Both the position numbers and the translations under genes were made by a program. Positions 59,987-64,000 of a stretch of 64,000 bases of DNA are shown piece after piece; positions within the stretch are counted from its first letter, which is position 1; each line of letters opens with the position of its first letter. Location of the stretch: the NCBI GenBank assembly GCA_025766275.1, contig JAFKAC010000171.1, positions 1 through 64,000 on the forward strand, read 5' to 3'. This DNA comes from Lactarius indigo. Taxonomy: Eukaryota; Basidiomycota; Agaricomycetes; Russulales; Russulaceae. The notes beneath the pieces are model-generated. The model searched no databases. It saw only the letters and a program-made list of their open reading frames with translations, and was not told the origin of the DNA.

Positions 59987-61679
59987 TCATGCTAGGACCA
60001 TGCCTTCGCCTTGATTGAGTTGCTCCCGAGCCTTTTCCAGGGCATATACAGCTGCCTTGAGGAATTTCTTGTGCGCATACTTCTTGTACAAGTACAGTTT
60101 GTCGAAGCCAGGCTCGGTGATCTTCTCCACGAGCATGTGGTAGCCAGGTTCTAGTTGTTCTTCCGTGTAGCCAGAGTAAAATACGAACGCGTCGTTCTAT
60201 TGGTTCGTGTGGTCAACCATCACGTGACATCAGAACCGTCCTAAAACGATGCTCACCCAGTCGCCCCCCAACATCCTCCGCGCGGTGTACATACCTACCG
60301 CAGCAATCGTGCTCGGCTTTGCGCGCAGGAACCGATGGTCGAGTAGGGTCACCTCAGCTAGAAACTTGCTGAGTGTTCTCGTCTGGATGTCGTAATCATC
60401 GGCGTGACTAATCTTGCGCATCCAGCTGTACGGCGAGCAGTAATGCGAGATGTTGAACTCAAGAGTCTGAAGTACGATCCGTTCTCCCTTGAGGACCTCC
60501 TCTTTTGTGTACCCGTTCTCTGTCATGAAAACGAATTCTTCGGCGGAAGGCGCGAGGATCTCTTCGTATTTTGAAGCTATGAACATGGCGGTGACGCCAA
60601 CGAGCTGAAGTTTGACCAAGGACACCGTACGATGAGACAGGAAGCGATCGACAATGTTGACAGCGATCCATAATGTCTCGGGGAGCATATGATAGCGGAG
60701 GTGGACTTGCAAAAGCCAGTCAACGAGTGTTTGGCGCATGCCCCAGGTAATTTCGTTCTGTGCGTCCATATAATTTGGCGTAGGCATGACGGCATCCTTT
60801 TGCGGTCTAAGCACCGCAAAACAGTCGACAGAGACGAAACCTTACCTCCAGGTCGCTCATGTACTCGAAAATCTCATCAGCATACTCTGAGCACATCGTG
60901 GCATCGTATTCTTCGTCTTCGGCGTCGAACTTCCTGCGTACCTCATCCACCTCACGCTGGTATTTGACAGCGTGGTTGGGCGAGACTTCAGGCCAGATGT
61001 ACTCCGAGGCTTCAGCCCCTTCTTCGGGAACAAGCTTCTCAATAACTTCCGCACGGTCTTGCTCGTCGATCATGTTCTCCAATTCTTCATCACCGACGAT
61101 GACAACATCATCCATCGAGTCGCGCTTGGTATCATGCACGTCCTCGACGTCCATGTCATCGTCAGCTCCACTGAGGCGTGTCACCCCTTCGACGTGCACG
61201 ACGGTCGGTTCGGGCTGCGAGAAGACACGCTGAGCAGGAATAGCCTGACCCAAGGGGGGTCGTTGGGGCAATGAACCACGTACCCCAGTCACGGGGGCTT
61301 GTGCAACAGGGACCGTAGGCTTAGCAGCCAAGGGGACCCGCTGAGGACCGTCCGCAACCGAGGATGATCGTGCTCGCTTCTGACCGATTTGAGGAGCCTT
61401 GTCCTTGCCGTCTTTGCCAGCTTTCGACTTTGAGTTCTTGACACCGAATCAGAGGTTTGATACAGAACGAGGCACGAGATGCGAGACAACGCGTACCTTG
61501 CGGTTGATGGCAACCTCCCCAAGAGCAGGGCGCTGAACGCCACTCATCTTCAATGAACTGGCACCAGAGACACCACCTCGCATGCCGCTTGGTAGGGTTG
61601 TGCTGATAGTATGCCGTAGCTTGCTTGTTGCATTCTCATCTGGGTTCTTTGGGCGTTGGATACCAGTCCGGTTTCGCAA
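59987..61679 (-). CDS. B-type mitotic cyclin
   Basis: The stop TGA is at 59989-59987. A long disordered N-terminus with acidic stretches (DDDMDVEDVHD) precedes YMDAQNEITWGMRQTLVDWL, the start of the cyclin box. The box continues through IAVNIVDRFLSHRTV, FIASKYEEILAPS and RIVLQTLEFNISHY. The second fold follows (LAEVTLLDHRFLRAKPS, GYTEEQLEPGYHMLVEKI). The upstream junction EYMSDLE|DAVMPTPNY is in frame. About four introns; the first exon and true ATG (61,640-61,840) are not resolved. Established role: activator of Cdk1 at G2/M. A destruction box was not placed with certainty. Confidence 0.88.
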
Positions 61680-62145
61680 TGGGAGCTAACAAAGGACAGG
61701 TGGCAAAGCGCTTGTGAGTCTGTGGCGAAGAAGAAGAAAAGATAGTATCGTACACGATGAGCCATCTAGGTCCTAAGATAGAATAGAAAAGTAAAGATGG
61801 GAATGAAATAGCAAAGAGACAAGGTTGAGAGAGAAAGAACAAGCCACGGTGGTGATGAAACGGGGAGTGGGGGAAAGATATTGGGGTAAAGAAGAAGGAT
61901 GCCCCGGTAATATGTGTGAGGATGAGACCACGAGAAAGGTGGTCGAAAGAAAGATAGAGAAACGAAGAACAAAACCAACTAGAGCGATGTGGACAAAGCC
62001 AGCCGCTGGTTGTGTTCTCAATTCACAACTTGGGGATCCGACACAACTTGTACAACATCCCACGTGATCTAATTACTCTCACAACAACGTCAAATAACGC
62101 GTGGACGCGTCCCCCTCGCGTGACATACTCTTCCCCATCCCTCGA
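61680..62145. other. cyclin upstream region
   Basis: This probably holds the cyclin promoter, its 5' leader and perhaps a first coding exon. It has CT-rich tracts on the minus strand and no other gene. Confidence 0.4.
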
Positions 62146-62886
62146 TCAGCCATGCAGCTTCCCCGTTGGTAGCATGCCCCCAGGTCGGCTGAGTAAGCTT
62201 TGCTTCAACGATGCTAGTGCTCGCTTGGCGTTGCCATTGCGGGGTACGTCCTCCGCGGGGTCTGCGACACGTTTGCGCTTTTGCTCCGCTTGCACGGCCG
62301 TACCATCATCCGATTTCTGGGGCGAAAATAATGGAATCATATCGTCGTCGCCCTCCGTGGATGCAGAGCAATCCGCGCAGGGCAGGCGGTTCTCGTGAAT
62401 GTGCACCACGAAGGTCGTACCCCCAAGGGACAACCGATCTAGGTGTCTCACACGTTTCGGCATGCTTGCTTCTCGAGATGCAGACAGCCTCGTCGGTTTC
62501 GTATCCTGGCCGGAGCCGATGAACGTTCCGTGCTTTGAGCCCATATCCACGACTGCCCACTCATGTCGCTCGGAGTCCCAAAATAGAGTGGCGTGAAGCT
62601 TGGAGACTTCCATGTCTTTAAGTCGGATCCGAGGAGTGCTGACGCCATGCGGCGCTGCGTCCCTCCCAAATTGGATTTGTGAATAGCCATCGACGACGGC
62701 AAGACGCTGGTTGTGTGGAAGAAATCTCCTGCGAGTCTGTTGGACGATGAGACGGCAAATAGGGAAGTCATTTGAGTGCGCTGATTCGGAACGTGCATGG
62801 GGATCTGGGCGAGAATTGTCATTTCCCGGAAATTCGTATAGAGGGTGGTACTCTAGTGGTGGATTCTCCGAGACATTATCTTGCAT
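62146..62886 (-). CDS. FHA-domain protein
   Basis: This is a single frame of 246 residues from ATG 62886. The FHA fold spans about residues 45-165, with IQFGRD (the conserved Gly-Arg), EVSKLHATLFWDSERHEW (Ser..His) and VDMGSKHGTFIGS. The tail has a basic cluster EQKRKRVADPAED and a helix NGNAKRALASLKQSLL. FHA domains bind phosphothreonine, so a signalling or nuclear adaptor role is likely. The protein is short compared with FHA kinases and forkhead factors; further exons cannot be excluded. Confidence 0.82.
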   Translation of the reverse strand: MQDNVSENPPLEYHPLYEFPGNDNSRPDPHARSESAHSNDFPICRLIVQQTRRRFLPHNQRLAVVDGYSQIQFGRDAAPHGVSTPRIRLKDMEVSKLHATLFWDSERHEWAVVDMGSKHGTFIGSGQDTKPTRLSASREASMPKRVRHLDRLSLGGTTFVVHIHENRLPCADCSASTEGDDDMIPLFSPQKSDDGTAVQAEQKRKRVADPAEDVPRNGNAKRALASLKQSLLSRPGGMLPTGKLHG

Positions 62887-63204
62887 GTCCCTTGGGTGAT
62901 GTGCGTGTCGGTGTGAGTGGGTGGGATGGCTGATGCTGATTTTCCCACGGTAGTCACGCTTACTTTATTGACGTGGCCAGTCACTGGCAGTGTATTAATC
63001 CTCCCGTCGTGCGTCGGAATGAACGAACTTACACAGGTCCTGCACACGCCCCAGTCGTAGAGGGGTGCTTATACTCAATTCTCTCATAGAGTCATTCAGA
63101 CCATCTCCTGTCGAAGGAATGGCTCGTAAAGATTGATAATGAGAATTCTATTCCATACCTGATGGTTCGTTCTTCCCTCCAATCATCACACACTGGACGT
63201 TTCA
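62887..63204. other. divergent promoter region
   Basis: This lies between the FHA gene (-) and the gene entering from 63205 (+). No coding sequence is recognised. Confidence 0.4.
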
Positions 63205-64000
63205 ATGTCTTTCAGTAGAAAGCGCACTCGAGTTTCGCCGATCAAACGTGCGTTTTCATGATAACGGATACTAAATCTGTATGGGTTGAAGGTGTGTCGT
63301 TATCCGCCTTGTTCTACTGAACGGGTCCAATCATTCTTGATCTATAGTACTTTCAAAGCAGCGATTAAGCCGCCGTTGGTCGACATGTAATCCCAACAGC
63401 ACTTCAAACCAACTGTCAGGACCCGAGGAGGATAGTTGGCTCGACCAGGTACTGCAGTATCTCGAGAACGTCCATTCTATTGGTGCGATGGGTGACTTGG
63501 CATTTTCTGTGACGGAATCTCGTCATTCGGTACGATGGACCCTATTTCAGCCAGTTTCACCCCCTCACAAGCACTGTAGGATCTAGCCATTGATCTCCGG
63601 GGAGATGGTTTCAATTGGCAATGGGAAACCTTTTCCATAGGCCCAAAACAATCCGCAGACGTACTTTCCAAACACCTAATACTGCCACTTCTTAGCACCG
63701 CCTACTTAGCTTTCGTCTCTCCGGACCCAATCAGCGAGATCCCCAGCAACGATCTTGAAAAGGTACGTTTCCCCGCACAGCTTGAGCACCCTCGTTTCAG
63801 TTTGGCGCGGGGCTAACCCCTCGTGTCGCACGGTGTGGAGGGTGGGTAGCGCCCAAGGCTATGCTACATCGGGGATTGCTTTGCACCATTATCCTATCCC
63901 TACTTTATACCGATCAATTGTTCTCCCCCCCACCCCGGTGGTTTTAACCCCTTCTACTTCACACAATTGGCGCCGGTACCAAAACATATCCCTGAATATT
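63205..64000 (+). CDS. 5' part of an unidentified gene, cut by the window edge
   Basis: Exon 1 starts at ATG 63205 (MSFSRKRTRVSPIK) with a GTGCGT donor. Exon 2 begins at 63348 (LLSKQRLSRRWSTCN, EEDSWLDQVLQYLENVHSIG). After a probable intron ending at about 63,579, exon 3 reads DLAIDLRGDGFNWQWETF and LILPLLSTAYLAFVSPDP up to the GTACGT donor at about 63,762. A later exon may start near 63,799. The exons look like real protein, but I do not recognise the family. Confidence 0.5.

Overview
The window is a chromosomal piece from a filamentous basidiomycete, most likely an agaricomycete. Genes are dense and short, with many GT-AG introns of about 47-65 nt and several microexons. It carries mitochondrial and peroxisomal eukaryotic genes, an intron-bearing nuclear tRNA-Gly, a chromodomain Ty3/Gypsy retrotransposon and a Tnp2-type DNA transposase of the kind common in mushroom genomes. 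All gene models were read by eye from reading frames and splice signals; no alignment was run.

Left arm (1-12,900), housekeeping genes: the mitochondrial exoribonuclease DSS1 (-) lies head-to-head with a basic, acidic-tract zinc-finger-like protein (+). Then come an Env7/STK16-type kinase (-, nine exons), a disordered conserved protein (-) divergent from the GARP subunit VPS51 (+), a cysteine-rich single-pass membrane protein (-), tRNA-Gly(GCC) and a membrane-anchored SLP-type metallophosphatase (+).

Accessory core (12,900-35,300): this starts with decayed coding sequence, including an ABCC-type transporter remnant. A second, decayed copy of the neighbouring metallophosphatase follows. That pseudogene is cut in two by one 19.3 kb insertion (15,327-34,647), which has perfect 20-bp terminal inverted repeats, 7-bp target duplications (TATGACG) and oppositely oriented subterminal repeats. 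Inside are a divergent gene pair, a Tnp2-family transposase with one in-frame stop (-) and a second gene of unknown function whose C-terminus resembles a SAP-type DNA-binding fold (+), plus a GC-rich minisatellite. An 8.4 kb chromovirus-type Gypsy element (TSD CCACC) is nested in it. The pro-pol frame of that Gypsy element is itself split by a solo LTR of the same family (TSD CATTG). The order of events is therefore gene duplication, then DNA transposon, then Gypsy, then solo LTR.

Right arm (35,300-64,000): a coiled-coil protein (+), a methionine-permease-type amino-acid transporter (-), a secreted Cys/Thr-rich protein (-), COX4 (-), a large disordered protein (-), ERG28 (+), an F-box/LRR-like protein (+), a VCX1-type Ca2+/H+ exchanger (+), the peroxisomal multifunctional enzyme FOX2 (-), a B-type cyclin (-), an FHA-domain protein (-) and the 5' part of an unidentified gene running off the right edge (+).
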